Positions 33,508 to 41,797 of a stretch of 53,831 nucleotides of DNA are shown here, in pieces; position 1 is the first letter of the stretch, and each line of letters opens with the position of its first letter. Both the position numbers and the translations under genes were made by a program. The notes under the pieces were generated by a model, which was given only the letters and a program-made list of their open reading frames with translations, had not been told where the DNA came from and ran no database searches. This DNA is from Oscillospiraceae bacterium (GTDB taxonomy: Bacteria; Bacillota; Clostridia; Oscillospirales; Acutalibacteraceae): positions 1 through 53,831 of the forward strand of contig SVPT01000004.1 in NCBI GenBank assembly GCA_015065695.1, in the 5' to 3' direction.

Positions 33508-34691
33508 ATATCAAGAAGAACATAGACTTCATGGGCAAAAGAAAGATCTACTGGATCATTTCTCTGTCCATCATCGTTGTGGGAATACTCTTCAACCTCA
33601 TCTTCGGTGCCAAGCTGGACATCAAGTTCACCGGTGGTTCCATGTTCAAGTATTCCTATGCTGACGACTCTGTTGTCGTCACCTCTACCGACGTTTCCGG
33701 CAGCGATGTTACTCCTACTGACCTTGAGTCTGTTGTTGCAGGCATCGTTGATGAAATCGAAGCCGAAGCAGTTTCCGGCGCAGACGTATCTGCTGCTGAC
33801 GTTTCCGCTACCGACATCATCGCCCTGCTGGCTGATGTTGTTCCTGTGGAAGGCAAGAATGTTGACCCCGATGCTGCTGCAAAGGTTATCAGCAAGGCTC
33901 TGGGCGAAGAGGTCACCGTTTCCGTCAATACCCGCCTGAATATCGATGCCAACGAGACCGACAACAAGAACCTTGTTGTTTCTCTGGCAGAGAACAAGGC
34001 TGTTGACCAGAACGCCAACACCATCATCACCTATGCCATGAGCAGACTGTATCCTGATGTTGAGCTTTCTCTCAAGGAATCCAACTCCGTTGACCCCACC
34101 ATGGGTAAGGAGTTCTTCTGGAAGTGCGTTATCGCAGTCATTCTGGCATCTGTATTCATGGTGCTGTACGTTGCACTGCGCTTCAAGAAGGTCGGCGGCT
34201 GGACTGCGGGTGTCAGCGGCATCATCGCTATCCTGCACGACTGCCTGATCGTCTACTTCACATTCGTCATCTTCCGTTACCCCATTGATGACAACTTCAT
34301 CGCTGTTATCCTGGCAATCATCGGTTACTCCCTCAACTCCACCATCGTCATCTTCGACCGTATCCGTGAGAACCGCCGTCTGCTGGGGCCCAAGGTTTCC
34401 GTTGCAGAGCTGGCCAACGTCAGTATGAACGAGACCCTTGGCCGTACCATCAACACCAACCTGTGCGTATTCGTCGCCATTGCTGTTGTTGCTATCGTTT
34501 CCGTCATCTTCGGTCTCAACTCCATCATGAGCTTTGCTGTGCCCATGATGTTCGGTACTGTTTCCGGCTGCTATTCCTCCCTGCTCATCTCCAACTCCAT
34601 CTGGGTTACCTGGCAGGAAGCTATAGCCAAGAAGGAAGCCGATAAAAAGGCTGAGAAGAAGGCCGCCGAGAAGGCAAAGAAGTCCAAGTAA
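33504..34691 (+). CDS. secF: Protein translocase subunit SecF with an unusual extracytoplasmic insertion
   Basis: Partner of SecD. The 395 residues are longer than the usual bacterial SecF (about 290-320). TM1 (about 15-35) and KFTGGSMFKYSY (41-52) are normal. An acidic, low-complexity stretch of about 75-80 residues follows (about 56-131) with repeated SxxDVS/DVT units (STDVSGSDVTPTD, GADVSAADVSATD). The normal P1 fold resumes near EEVTVSVNTRLNI. The membrane part is typical (SVDPTMGKEFFWKC, FNSTIVIFDRIRE-like YSLNSTIVIFDRIRENRR, NETLGRTINTNL). A Lys/Ala/Glu-rich cytoplasmic tail ends the protein. The insertion is in frame and the codon use matches the rest of the gene, so it is part of the protein. 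Confidence 0.94.
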   Translation: MNIKKNIDFMGKRKIYWIISLSIIVVGILFNLIFGAKLDIKFTGGSMFKYSYADDSVVVTSTDVSGSDVTPTDLESVVAGIVDEIEAEAVSGADVSAADVSATDIIALLADVVPVEGKNVDPDAAAKVISKALGEEVTVSVNTRLNIDANETDNKNLVVSLAENKAVDQNANTIITYAMSRLYPDVELSLKESNSVDPTMGKEFFWKCVIAVILASVFMVLYVALRFKKVGGWTAGVSGIIAILHDCLIVYFTFVIFRYPIDDNFIAVILAIIGYSLNSTIVIFDRIRENRRLLGPKVSVAELANVSMNETLGRTINTNLCVFVAIAVVAIVSVIFGLNSIMSFAVPMMFGTVSGCYSSLLISNSIWVTWQEAIAKKEADKKAEKKAAEKAKKSK

Positions 34692-34703
34692 TTATCCCGC
34701 ATA

Positions 34704-34742
34704 CAAGACCGCCCTGTGCCGCAAGCGCAGGGCGGTCTTTTC
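34704..34742 (+). terminator. secDF terminator
   Basis: Perfect stem AAGACCGCCCTG / CAGGGCGGTCTT with a 13-base central part and T4 exit. The 325 bases from secF to pyrH hold this terminator and two promoters, and no gene. Confidence 0.9.
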
Positions 34743-34819
34743 TCTTTCGTGCGTGATAACGCAAGCAAAACAAGCCGTGTCTGATGAGTTGCCGCAAGGG
34801 AATAAATATCGGAAATGAT

Positions 34820-34848
34820 TTGCATAATGGCAGTGTGCATGTTATAAT
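34820..34848 (+). promoter_or_regulatory. Upstream promoter of the pyrH-polC cluster
   Basis: TTGCAT (34820-34825), 17-base spacer, TATAAT (34843-34848) with TGT before it. Confidence 0.75.
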
Positions 34849-34942
34849 ACTTTTGCTTCGTGCGTGCCTTGTTCAAGCAAATGGGAACGCAAAATGAATA
34901 AAGACAAAAATAAGAATATTATATAAATTTTGACATTTGGGC

Positions 34943-34971
34943 TTTACGATTGCCGCAAAATATAGTAAAAT
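34943..34971 (+). promoter_or_regulatory. Proximal promoter of the pyrH-polC cluster
   Basis: TTTACG (34943-34948), 17-base spacer, TAAAAT (34966-34971), about 45 bases before the pyrH start. It is weaker than the upstream one. Confidence 0.5.
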
Positions 34972-35016
34972 ACCATGTAGAGCGTCATATATCCATCTCA
35001 AACGGAGGTAATGCAA

Positions 35017-35727
35017 ATGAGCTTAAAATATAAGAGAATACTTCTCAAGCTGAGTGGCGAGGCTCTCGCCGGCGATAAGGGTACAGGCTACGATGAGGAT
35101 ACCATGAACAGCGTGTGCGCCGCCATCAAGCAGTGTGTTGAGATGGGCGCGGAGCTGTCCATCGTCGTGGGCGGCGGCAACTTCTGGCGCGGAAGAACCT
35201 CCGGCTCCATGGACCGCGCCCGTGCCGATTACATCGGTATGCTGGCAACCGCCATGAACTCCCTCGCCGTTGCCGATTACCTCGAGCAGCATGATGTGCA
35301 GGTGCGTGTGCAGACCGCTATCGCCATGCCCACCATCGCTGAGCCCTATACCCGCAACCGTGCTGTTGCACATCTGGAAAGAGGCAAGGTGGTCGTATTT
35401 GGCTGCGGCACCGGCAGCCCCTTCTGCTCCACCGACACCGCAGCGGCCCTCCGTGCTGCCGAGGTGGGTGCGGACATTATCCTCAAGGCTTCCAACGTGG
35501 ACGGTGTATACGACAGCGACCCCAAGAAGAACCCCGATGCAAAGAAATACGACACCATCACCTTTGACGAGGTGCTGGACAAGGGGCTGCAGGTTATGGA
35601 TATGACCGCCGCCTCCATGTGCCGCGAGAGCGGTATTCCCATCATGGTATTCGACATCGGTAACCCCCAGAACCTTGTTCGCGCCGTCAGCGGCGAAACA
35701 ATCGGAACTATTGTCAAGGAGGCATAA
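35017..35727 (+). CDS. pyrH: Uridylate kinase
   Basis: Phosphorylates UMP to UDP (bacterial hexameric amino-acid-kinase fold). The 236 residues start [19 protein letters not shown]; the ATG at 35017 is preferred because it lies eight bases after GGAGG, while an in-frame ATG at 35011 is only two bases from it. Motifs include [26 protein letters not shown] and [20 protein letters not shown]. It heads the conserved cluster pyrH-frr-uppS-cdsA-dxr-rseP-ispG-polC. The rpsB and tsf genes that usually come before it are missing here; secDF is upstream instead. Confidence 0.95.
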   Translation: MSLKYKRILLKLSGEALAGDKGTGYDEDTMNSVCAAIKQCVEMGAELSIVVGGGNFWRGRTSGSMDRARADYIGMLATAMNSLAVADYLEQHDVQVRVQTAIAMPTIAEPYTRNRAVAHLERGKVVVFGCGTGSPFCSTDTAAALRAAEVGADIILKASNVDGVYDSDPKKNPDAKKYDTITFDEVLDKGLQVMDMTAASMCRESGIPIMVFDIGNPQNLVRAVSGETIGTIVKEA

Positions 35728-35730
35728 CAT

Positions 35731-36285
35731 ATGGAAAGCGTATTTACTTCGGCAAGTGAAAAAATGGAAAAAACCATCAATGTCCTGCGCAGTGATTTCA
35801 AGACCATTCGCGCCGGAAGAGCCAACGCCGCTGTTCTCGACCGCATTCAGGTTGACTACTACGGTGTGCCCACCGCCATCAACCAGATGGCAGCAGTTTC
35901 CGTTCCCGAGCCCGCACTGCTGACCATTCAGCCGTGGGACGCATCAGCCCTCAAGCTGATTGAAAAGGCCATTCTCGCCTCTGACATCGGCATCAATCCT
36001 CAGAACGACGGTAAGGTCATTCGTCTGGCATTCCCCTCCCTCACCGAGGACAGAAGAAAGGAACTGTGCCGCGACATCAAGAAGATGGGAGAGGACAGCA
36101 AGGTTGCAATCCGCTCTATCCGCCGCGATGCCATCGAAAAGCTGAAGGCTATGAAGAAGGCAGGCGAAATCACCGAGGACGACCTCAAGCAGGCTGAGAA
36201 GCGTATGCAGGACATCACCGATAAGTTTATTGCCCGCATTGACGAGGAATGCGCCATTAAGGAAAAGGAAATCATGGCTATCTGA
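35731..36285 (+). CDS. frr: Ribosome recycling factor
   Basis: Splits post-termination ribosomes with EF-G. The 184 residues are the standard length and show FKTIRAGRANAAVLD and VDYYGVPTAINQMA, then IQPWDASALKLIEKAI and a charged helical end with EDSKVAIRSIRRDA. It starts three bases after the pyrH stop; its GGAGG site lies within the last pyrH codons, so the two are translationally linked. Confidence 0.96.
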   Translation: MESVFTSASEKMEKTINVLRSDFKTIRAGRANAAVLDRIQVDYYGVPTAINQMAAVSVPEPALLTIQPWDASALKLIEKAILASDIGINPQNDGKVIRLAFPSLTEDRRKELCRDIKKMGEDSKVAIRSIRRDAIEKLKAMKKAGEITEDDLKQAEKRMQDITDKFIARIDEECAIKEKEIMAI

Positions 36286-36389
36286 CCTGATTTAATACGT
36301 CAAATTGAGTATATAGGGCGGAGGGGGAGCTTTCCGCCCTGTTGCTATATAAGTAATACATAAATACTATGCTGAAGGAGTGTGCCGCT

Positions 36390-37115
36390 GTGGCCGAAAC
36401 AAACCGAATACTGCCCGAACATATCGGGATAATAATGGATGGAAACGGTCGTTGGGCAAAAAAGCGTGGTCTGCCCCGTATGGCGGGACACCGTGCCGGT
36501 GCAAACAACTTCAGAACCATCACCCGCTATTGCAACAAGATAGGCATAAAGTACCTGACGGTCTATGCCTTTTCCACCGAAAACTGGAGCCGCCCGAAGG
36601 AGGAGGTGGACGCGCTGATGCGTCTGCTGTATGATTACCTTCAGGAGGCACTGCGTGACTTCCGTGAGGAGAATATCCGCACACGCTTCATCGGTGATGT
36701 AACGGCACTTCAGCCGGTGCTGCAGCAGCTTATTGCCGAGACCGAGGAGCTTTCTGCCGACAGGACAGGGCTTACCCTCAACATAGCAATGAACTACGGC
36801 GGCAGAGCAGAGATGGTCAGAGCGGCGCAGATGCTTGCGCGCAGAGTGCAGCAGGGTCAGCTTGCCCCCGAGGATATAGACGAGGCAATGCTCTCCGCAA
36901 GTATGTACACCGCAGGGCAGAGCGACCCTGACCTCATCATTCGCCCCAGCGGAGAATACCGCACCTCCAATTTCATGCTCTGGCAGTCGGCATACAGCGA
37001 GTATGTCTTTATGGACGACATTCTGTGGCCGGACTTTACCGAAGAGGATCTGGAGCGGGCAATAGACATCTTCAACAGCAGAAGCCGACGCTTTGGCGGC
37101 ACCGTTGCGAAATAA
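36390..37115 (+). CDS. uppS: Undecaprenyl diphosphate synthase
   Basis: Cis-prenyltransferase making the C55 carrier lipid for peptidoglycan and other wall polymers. The protein is about 241 residues from the GTG at 36390, placed nine bases after AAGGAG; the upstream in-frame ATG at 36369 has no ribosome site. Signature motifs are IGIIMDGNGRWAKKRGLPR (catalytic Asp and P-loop), YLTVYAFSTENWSRP, DPDLIIRPSGEYRTSNFMLWQ-type region (split: DPDLIIRPSGE, RTSNFMLWQ) and DILWPDF. It sits between frr and cdsA as in other Firmicutes. Confidence 0.95.
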   Translation: MAETNRILPEHIGIIMDGNGRWAKKRGLPRMAGHRAGANNFRTITRYCNKIGIKYLTVYAFSTENWSRPKEEVDALMRLLYDYLQEALRDFREENIRTRFIGDVTALQPVLQQLIAETEELSADRTGLTLNIAMNYGGRAEMVRAAQMLARRVQQGQLAPEDIDEAMLSASMYTAGQSDPDLIIRPSGEYRTSNFMLWQSAYSEYVFMDDILWPDFTEEDLERAIDIFNSRSRRFGGTVAK

Positions 37116-37155
37116 TGCGCATGGATATTACTAGAGGTATAACGGAGGACACAGC

Positions 37156-38025
37156 ATGAAAACACGAATCCTATCAGCGGCAGTGGGAATCATAGTGGCA
37201 GTGGTTATACTAACCCTCAACGTAACCAGATTTCCATGGCTGCTCAACATAGCTGTGGCAGTCGTTGCCTGCATGGCTCTGTATGAGCTTTTGGTCGCCA
37301 CCAAGTTTATCGACAATGCAGCCATCGTCATAACCAGCTTCGCCGCAACTGCGTTCATTCAGTTTATCCCCGCGTTTCCCGAAGACATCTGGATAAGGCT
37401 GTTTTCCGCCTGCGGTGTTGTGTACTTCATCGCCCTCTTCTGCATTATGCTCTGCTCACACAAGAAGCTGCACGTAGAGAGGCTGGGTCTTGCCTTTATG
37501 GCAACGGCACTGATAGCACTGCCGTTTTTCTCCATGCTGTATATGTACTGGAAGAACCCCTATGACAAGGGTGAATTTCATTACATCGGTCAGGCACTGG
37601 TGATACTGTGCTTCCTGCTTTCCTGGTTTACCGATGCAGGCGCGTACTTTGTAGGCACCTTCTGCGGCAAGCACAAGCTGGCACCGGAAATCAGCCCCAA
37701 GAAGACGGTGGAAGGCATGATAGGCGGTTTTGTGTGCTGTGTGGGACTGGTTGCGCTGGTGGGCTATCTGTTTACTGGACCGCTTGAGCTGGTGTCATTT
37801 GACATCAACTGGCTCAACCTGCTTCTGGTCACGGTGGTCAGTTCGGTAATTTCGGTAATTGGCGACCTTTCTTTCTCCATTATCAAGAGAGCTTTTGATA
37901 TAAAGGATTTCGGCAAAATCATGCCCGGTCATGGCGGTGTTCTGGACCGCTTTGACAGCGTGATATTTGTTTCGCCGGTGGTGTGCATAATGAATATGTT
38001 CCTGCCGATAATCATTGTTAAATAA
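37156..38025 (+). CDS. cdsA: Phosphatidate cytidylyltransferase
   Basis: Makes CDP-diacylglycerol, the precursor of all membrane phospholipids. The 289-residue protein has about eight membrane segments and the C-terminal CDS signature: SVISVIGDLSFSIIKRAFDIK followed by DFGKIMPGHGGVLDRFDS (Asp pair for metal and CTP). Its ribosome site CGGAGG lies 40 bases after uppS. The dxr gene begins 12 bases after its stop. Confidence 0.94.
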   Translation: MKTRILSAAVGIIVAVVILTLNVTRFPWLLNIAVAVVACMALYELLVATKFIDNAAIVITSFAATAFIQFIPAFPEDIWIRLFSACGVVYFIALFCIMLCSHKKLHVERLGLAFMATALIALPFFSMLYMYWKNPYDKGEFHYIGQALVILCFLLSWFTDAGAYFVGTFCGKHKLAPEISPKKTVEGMIGGFVCCVGLVALVGYLFTGPLELVSFDINWLNLLLVTVVSSVISVIGDLSFSIIKRAFDIKDFGKIMPGHGGVLDRFDSVIFVSPVVCIMNMFLPIIIVK

Positions 38026-38037
38026 TCGGGCATATAT

Positions 38038-39204
38038 ATGAATATGAATGAAAAGTACGATTACCGCGAAAGCGTTATCTCTCTTCTTGGCTCTACAGGC
38101 TCAATAGGCACCCAGACGCTGGACGTTGCGCGAAGACTGGGACTGCGTGTTGCTGCCTTGGCTGCACGACGCAATATTGACCTGCTTGAGCAGCAGATTC
38201 GTGAGTTCAAGCCGTCCATGGTGGCTGTCATGGAGCATGATGCTGCCGAGAAGCTGCGCATTGCCGTAGCCGACCTGCCCGTCCGTGTGACGGAGGGCAT
38301 GGAGGGCTTTGAGGAAGCCGCCGCGCTGGAAGAAGCGACCGTCACCGTCAATGCGGTGGTGGGCATGGTTGGTCTGCGTCCCACGCTGGCGGCAATAGAG
38401 GCGGGCAAACGTATCGCTCTGGCAAACAAGGAAACCCTTGTGGCAGGTGGCGCGCTGGTAATGAAGCGCGCAAAGGAGCGGGGAGTGGACATCATCCCCG
38501 TGGACAGCGAACATTCCGCCATATTCCAGTGCCTGCAGGGCTCACCCTACAGCGCATTCCAAAGGATTATCCTCACCGCGTCAGGCGGACCTTTCCGTGG
38601 CTGGAGCCGCGAGCAGCTTGTGGGCGTGAAGAAAGAGCAGGCGCTTAAGCACCCCAACTGGTCGATGGGCGCAAAAATCACCATCGACTCAGCAACGCTG
38701 ATGAACAAGGGCCTTGAGGTCATAGAGGCTGCATGGCTCTTCGGCAAGGGCGTTGACGACATCGACGTGGTGGTGCATCGTGAGAGCATCATACACTCCG
38801 CAGTGGAATTTTGCGACCGCTCGGTCATCGCACAGCTTGGTCTGCCCGACATGAAGATTCCCATACAGTACGCGATAAGCTATCCCGAGCGTGCCCCCTC
38901 CGATGAGCGGCGGCTGGATTTGTTCGAGATAGGCGAGCTGCATTTTGAAAAGCCCGACACCGATGCCTTCCGCTGCCTTGCCATATGCAAGGAGGCGATG
39001 CGCAGAGGCGGTCTGGTGCCTGCGGCGGTCAACGGCGCAAACGAAGCGGCTGTCGCGCTTTTCCTGCAGGATAAGATAGAGTTTCTGGACATTGCGGAGC
39101 TGGTGGGTGAGGCGATGGAGCGGCAGAAGCACACAGGCGAATACACATTGCAGGACGTGCTGGAGGCAGATGCCGAGGCAAGGCGTTTCGCGTCCAAGGC
39201 GTAG
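38038..39204 (+). CDS. dxr: 1-deoxy-D-xylulose 5-phosphate reductoisomerase
   Basis: Second step of the MEP isoprenoid pathway (DXP to MEP, NADPH-dependent). The 388 residues have the Rossmann motif LLGSTGSIGTQTLDV (16-30), ALANKETLVAGG, the metal/substrate site VDSEHSAIFQCLQG (about 155-168), LTASGGPFRG and TIDSATLMNKGLEVIEA. The start may be 38038 or the in-frame ATG at 38044; neither has a strong ribosome site, so coupling to cdsA is likely. With ispG further down, this commits the organism to MEP-derived prenyl precursors for UppS. Confidence 0.96.
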   Translation: MNMNEKYDYRESVISLLGSTGSIGTQTLDVARRLGLRVAALAARRNIDLLEQQIREFKPSMVAVMEHDAAEKLRIAVADLPVRVTEGMEGFEEAAALEEATVTVNAVVGMVGLRPTLAAIEAGKRIALANKETLVAGGALVMKRAKERGVDIIPVDSEHSAIFQCLQGSPYSAFQRIILTASGGPFRGWSREQLVGVKKEQALKHPNWSMGAKITIDSATLMNKGLEVIEAAWLFGKGVDDIDVVVHRESIIHSAVEFCDRSVIAQLGLPDMKIPIQYAISYPERAPSDERRLDLFEIGELHFEKPDTDAFRCLAICKEAMRRGGLVPAAVNGANEAAVALFLQDKIEFLDIAELVGEAMERQKHTGEYTLQDVLEADAEARRFASKA

Positions 39205-39267
39205 CCTGAGCCGCACAGGTAAGGAAAGAAAACAGCAATACATTTGCTGAGTTAACGGAGGCAAAGA

Positions 39268-40536
39268 ATGACATCATTAATGACAACCATTCTCATCGTC
39301 GTGGTATCGGTCATACTTTTTGTACTGGTTATCATGATTCATGAGTTCGGTCACTTCCTTTTTGCCAAGCTGTTTGGCGTAAAGGTCAATGAGTTTGCCA
39401 TAGGCATGGGACCCAAGCTGCTGAAAAAGCAGAAGGGAGAGACACTCTACTCCCTCCGCCTGTTCCCCATAGGCGGCTTCTGCGCCATGGAGGGCGAGGA
39501 CGAGGACAGCGATGATGACCGCGCCTTTGGCAACAAGAAGGTGTGGCAGCGCATGATAATCGTCATTGCCGGTGCCGCGTTCAATATCATACTCGGTCTG
39601 ATATTCATGCTGATAATTCAGGGACAGCAGCCCTACTATGCCTCCCGTACCATCGCAGGGTTTGTTCCCACCGCCGTTTCCTATTCCGACTTCGCCGCCG
39701 ATACCGATGGCGAGCGGGATTACCTCTACTCCGAGGACGAGGAAACCTACCTCACCATCGTTGAGGGCGAGGGCAATGCTGCCGGCGGCACCATTTCTGC
39801 CGAGGAAGCAAAGAGCAACGAGCAGGCAGGCAAGGGTCACATCTTCCGTGAGGCTGCAAGCGGCAAGACAGGTCTGAAGCAGGACGATGTCATCATCTCG
39901 GTCAACGACTACCGCGCGCTGTGCTTCTACGATGCCTACTTCGCCATGTCCATGGACGATGACGGCGTGATGGATTTCGTTGTCGAACGTGACGGCGAGC
40001 GGGTGAAGATTCCCGATGTCACCTTCGACAGAGTTGACGCAGGCGGCATGATGACCGGCACCGAAATGACTGTGCTGGACTTCCAGGTGTACGCCGTGCC
40101 CAGAACCTTCAAGACACTGATGCAGTCAACCTATCTGCAGTCCCAGTATTTTGTCCGCTCGGTGTATATGTCCCTCTACTACATGATCACCGGTCGCGCA
40201 GGCTTCAATCAGATGTCCGGACCTGTCGGCATCGCCTCCATGATTGGCGAGGTTGCCGAGGCGGGATTCGCCCAGAGCTTTATGGAGGGCATCAACAGTA
40301 TCCTCTATATCATGGCACTCATCACCTTCAATCTGGGCATAGTAAATCTGCTGCCCCTGCCCGCACTGGACGGCGGACGCTTCGTATTCCTTGTCATTGA
40401 GGCAATACGCCGCAAGCCTATAAATCAGAAGATTGAGGGCATTGTCCACACAGTGGGCTTGCTGCTGCTATTCGGATTGATGATAGTCATAACCTATCAG
40501 GACATCATACGTCTGATTACAAGCTGCAGCGGTTAA
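39268..40536 (+). CDS. rseP: Site-2 zinc metalloprotease RseP/RasP
   Basis: Intramembrane protease cutting membrane-anchored regulators and signal peptide remnants. The 422 residues have HExxH in MIHEFGHFLFA (25-29) within the first membrane segment, GMGPKLLKKQKGETLYSLR, a central PDZ domain (around residues 180-280, LKQDDVIISVNDY) and the third zinc ligand in NLLPLPALDGGRF (about 360-372). An acidic Glu/Asp-rich insert precedes the PDZ domain. It has a CGGAGG ribosome site and lies between dxr and ispG as in many Firmicutes. Confidence 0.95.
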   Translation: MTSLMTTILIVVVSVILFVLVIMIHEFGHFLFAKLFGVKVNEFAIGMGPKLLKKQKGETLYSLRLFPIGGFCAMEGEDEDSDDDRAFGNKKVWQRMIIVIAGAAFNIILGLIFMLIIQGQQPYYASRTIAGFVPTAVSYSDFAADTDGERDYLYSEDEETYLTIVEGEGNAAGGTISAEEAKSNEQAGKGHIFREAASGKTGLKQDDVIISVNDYRALCFYDAYFAMSMDDDGVMDFVVERDGERVKIPDVTFDRVDAGGMMTGTEMTVLDFQVYAVPRTFKTLMQSTYLQSQYFVRSVYMSLYYMITGRAGFNQMSGPVGIASMIGEVAEAGFAQSFMEGINSILYIMALITFNLGIVNLLPLPALDGGRFVFLVIEAIRRKPINQKIEGIVHTVGLLLLFGLMIVITYQDIIRLITSCSG

Positions 40537-40606
40537 GAGGAAAGTGTGCGCAAAAACGTAAAAATATGTGCGGATGCACTGTGAAACAATAGGAAATACA
40601 GAGAAA

Positions 40607-40636
40607 ATATGCTCCGCGCCTGTGCGCGGAGCATAT
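40607..40636 (+). promoter_or_regulatory. Perfect hairpin between rseP and ispG
   Basis: Twelve-base perfect stem ATATGCTCCGCG / CGCGGAGCATAT with a six-base loop, no T run after it. It is probably an RNA processing or stability element rather than a terminator. Confidence 0.65.
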
Positions 40637-40679
40637 GCAGTCCTATAACCAATACAAGGTAAAGCTAAGGGGAGAGATT

Positions 40680-41726
40680 ATGAAGAGAAGACAGTGTAGA
40701 GAGGTCAGGGCAGGCAATGTAATCATCGGCGGAAACGCGCCGGTCAGCATACAGTCCATGCTCAATACCCGCGCCGACGACATAGAGGGCAGTGTCAGAC
40801 AGGCTGTCCGACTGGAGCAGCAGGGCTGCGAGATTATCCGCGCCGCCGCTCCCGATGTCGCTGCCGCCGAGCTTATCCGCGCACTGAAGGGTGCGGTAAG
40901 CATTCCGGTGGTTGCCGATATACATTTTGATTACAGAATCGCTCTTGCCTGCATTGAGGCAGGGGTAGACAAGATACGCATCAACCCGGGCAACATCGGT
41001 GCGCGGGAGAGGGTGGAGGCAGTGGCGAAGGCCTGCTCCGAGCGTGGCATACCCATACGCATCGGAGTAAACTCCGGCTCGGTGGAAAAGGAGCTGCTGC
41101 AGAAGTACGGCGGCCCCACTGCCGAGGCACTGTGCGAGAGCGCACTGGGTCATGCCCGCATACTGGAGGACCTTGGCTTCTATGACATCGTCCTCTCCAT
41201 GAAATCCTCCAGCGTTGTCACCACCATCGAAGCCTACAGGCTGGCGGCAGAGCGGTGCGAATATCCCCTGCATCTGGGCGTTACCGAGGCAGGTACCCGC
41301 CACATGGGCATCATCAAATCCTCTGTGGGCATAGGCTCACTGCTGTGTGACGGCATAGGCGACACCATTCGTGTTTCACTCACCGCCGACCCTGCGGAAG
41401 AGGTATCGGCAGCGCGGGATCTGCTGCGCTCCATCGGTCTGCGCGGCGGTGTGCAGTTTGTGTCCTGCCCCACCTGCGGACGTACCCGCATCGACGTTAT
41501 CTCCATTGCCGAGCAGGTGGAGCGTGCGCTGGGTGACTGCCCGAAGAACATCAAGGTTGCCATCATGGGCTGCGCGGTCAACGGACCGGGCGAGGCGAGG
41601 GAAGCCGACATCGGCATTGCCGGCGGCGATGGCTGCGCCCTGATTATCCGCAAGGGCGAGATACTGCGCAAGATACCCGAATGTGATATTGTTACCGAGC
41701 TGATGAAGGAGATAGAGCTTCTGTAA
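40680..41726 (+). CDS. ispG: 4-hydroxy-3-methylbut-2-en-1-yl diphosphate synthase (flavodoxin/ferredoxin)
   Basis: Penultimate MEP-pathway enzyme, with a [4Fe-4S] cluster. The protein is about 348 residues from the ATG at 40680, which follows GGGGAGAG; an in-frame upstream start at 40635 lies within the intergenic hairpin region and has no ribosome site. Motifs: VSIQSMLNTRADD (substrate end), VADIHFDYRIALA, KIRINPGNIG and the cluster cysteines in VSCPTCGRTRIDV and IMGCAVNGPGEA. Cluster assembly needs low oxygen, in line with an anaerobe. Confidence 0.95.
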   Translation: MKRRQCREVRAGNVIIGGNAPVSIQSMLNTRADDIEGSVRQAVRLEQQGCEIIRAAAPDVAAAELIRALKGAVSIPVVADIHFDYRIALACIEAGVDKIRINPGNIGARERVEAVAKACSERGIPIRIGVNSGSVEKELLQKYGGPTAEALCESALGHARILEDLGFYDIVLSMKSSSVVTTIEAYRLAAERCEYPLHLGVTEAGTRHMGIIKSSVGIGSLLCDGIGDTIRVSLTADPAEEVSAARDLLRSIGLRGGVQFVSCPTCGRTRIDVISIAEQVERALGDCPKNIKVAIMGCAVNGPGEAREADIGIAGGDGCALIIRKGEILRKIPECDIVTELMKEIELL

Positions 41727-41797
41727 AAAAGGTGGCACAGCGTGGGCTGTGTAGGGGGAACAAAACGGAATATCAAAAGAAAGGGAACGAATAATTA

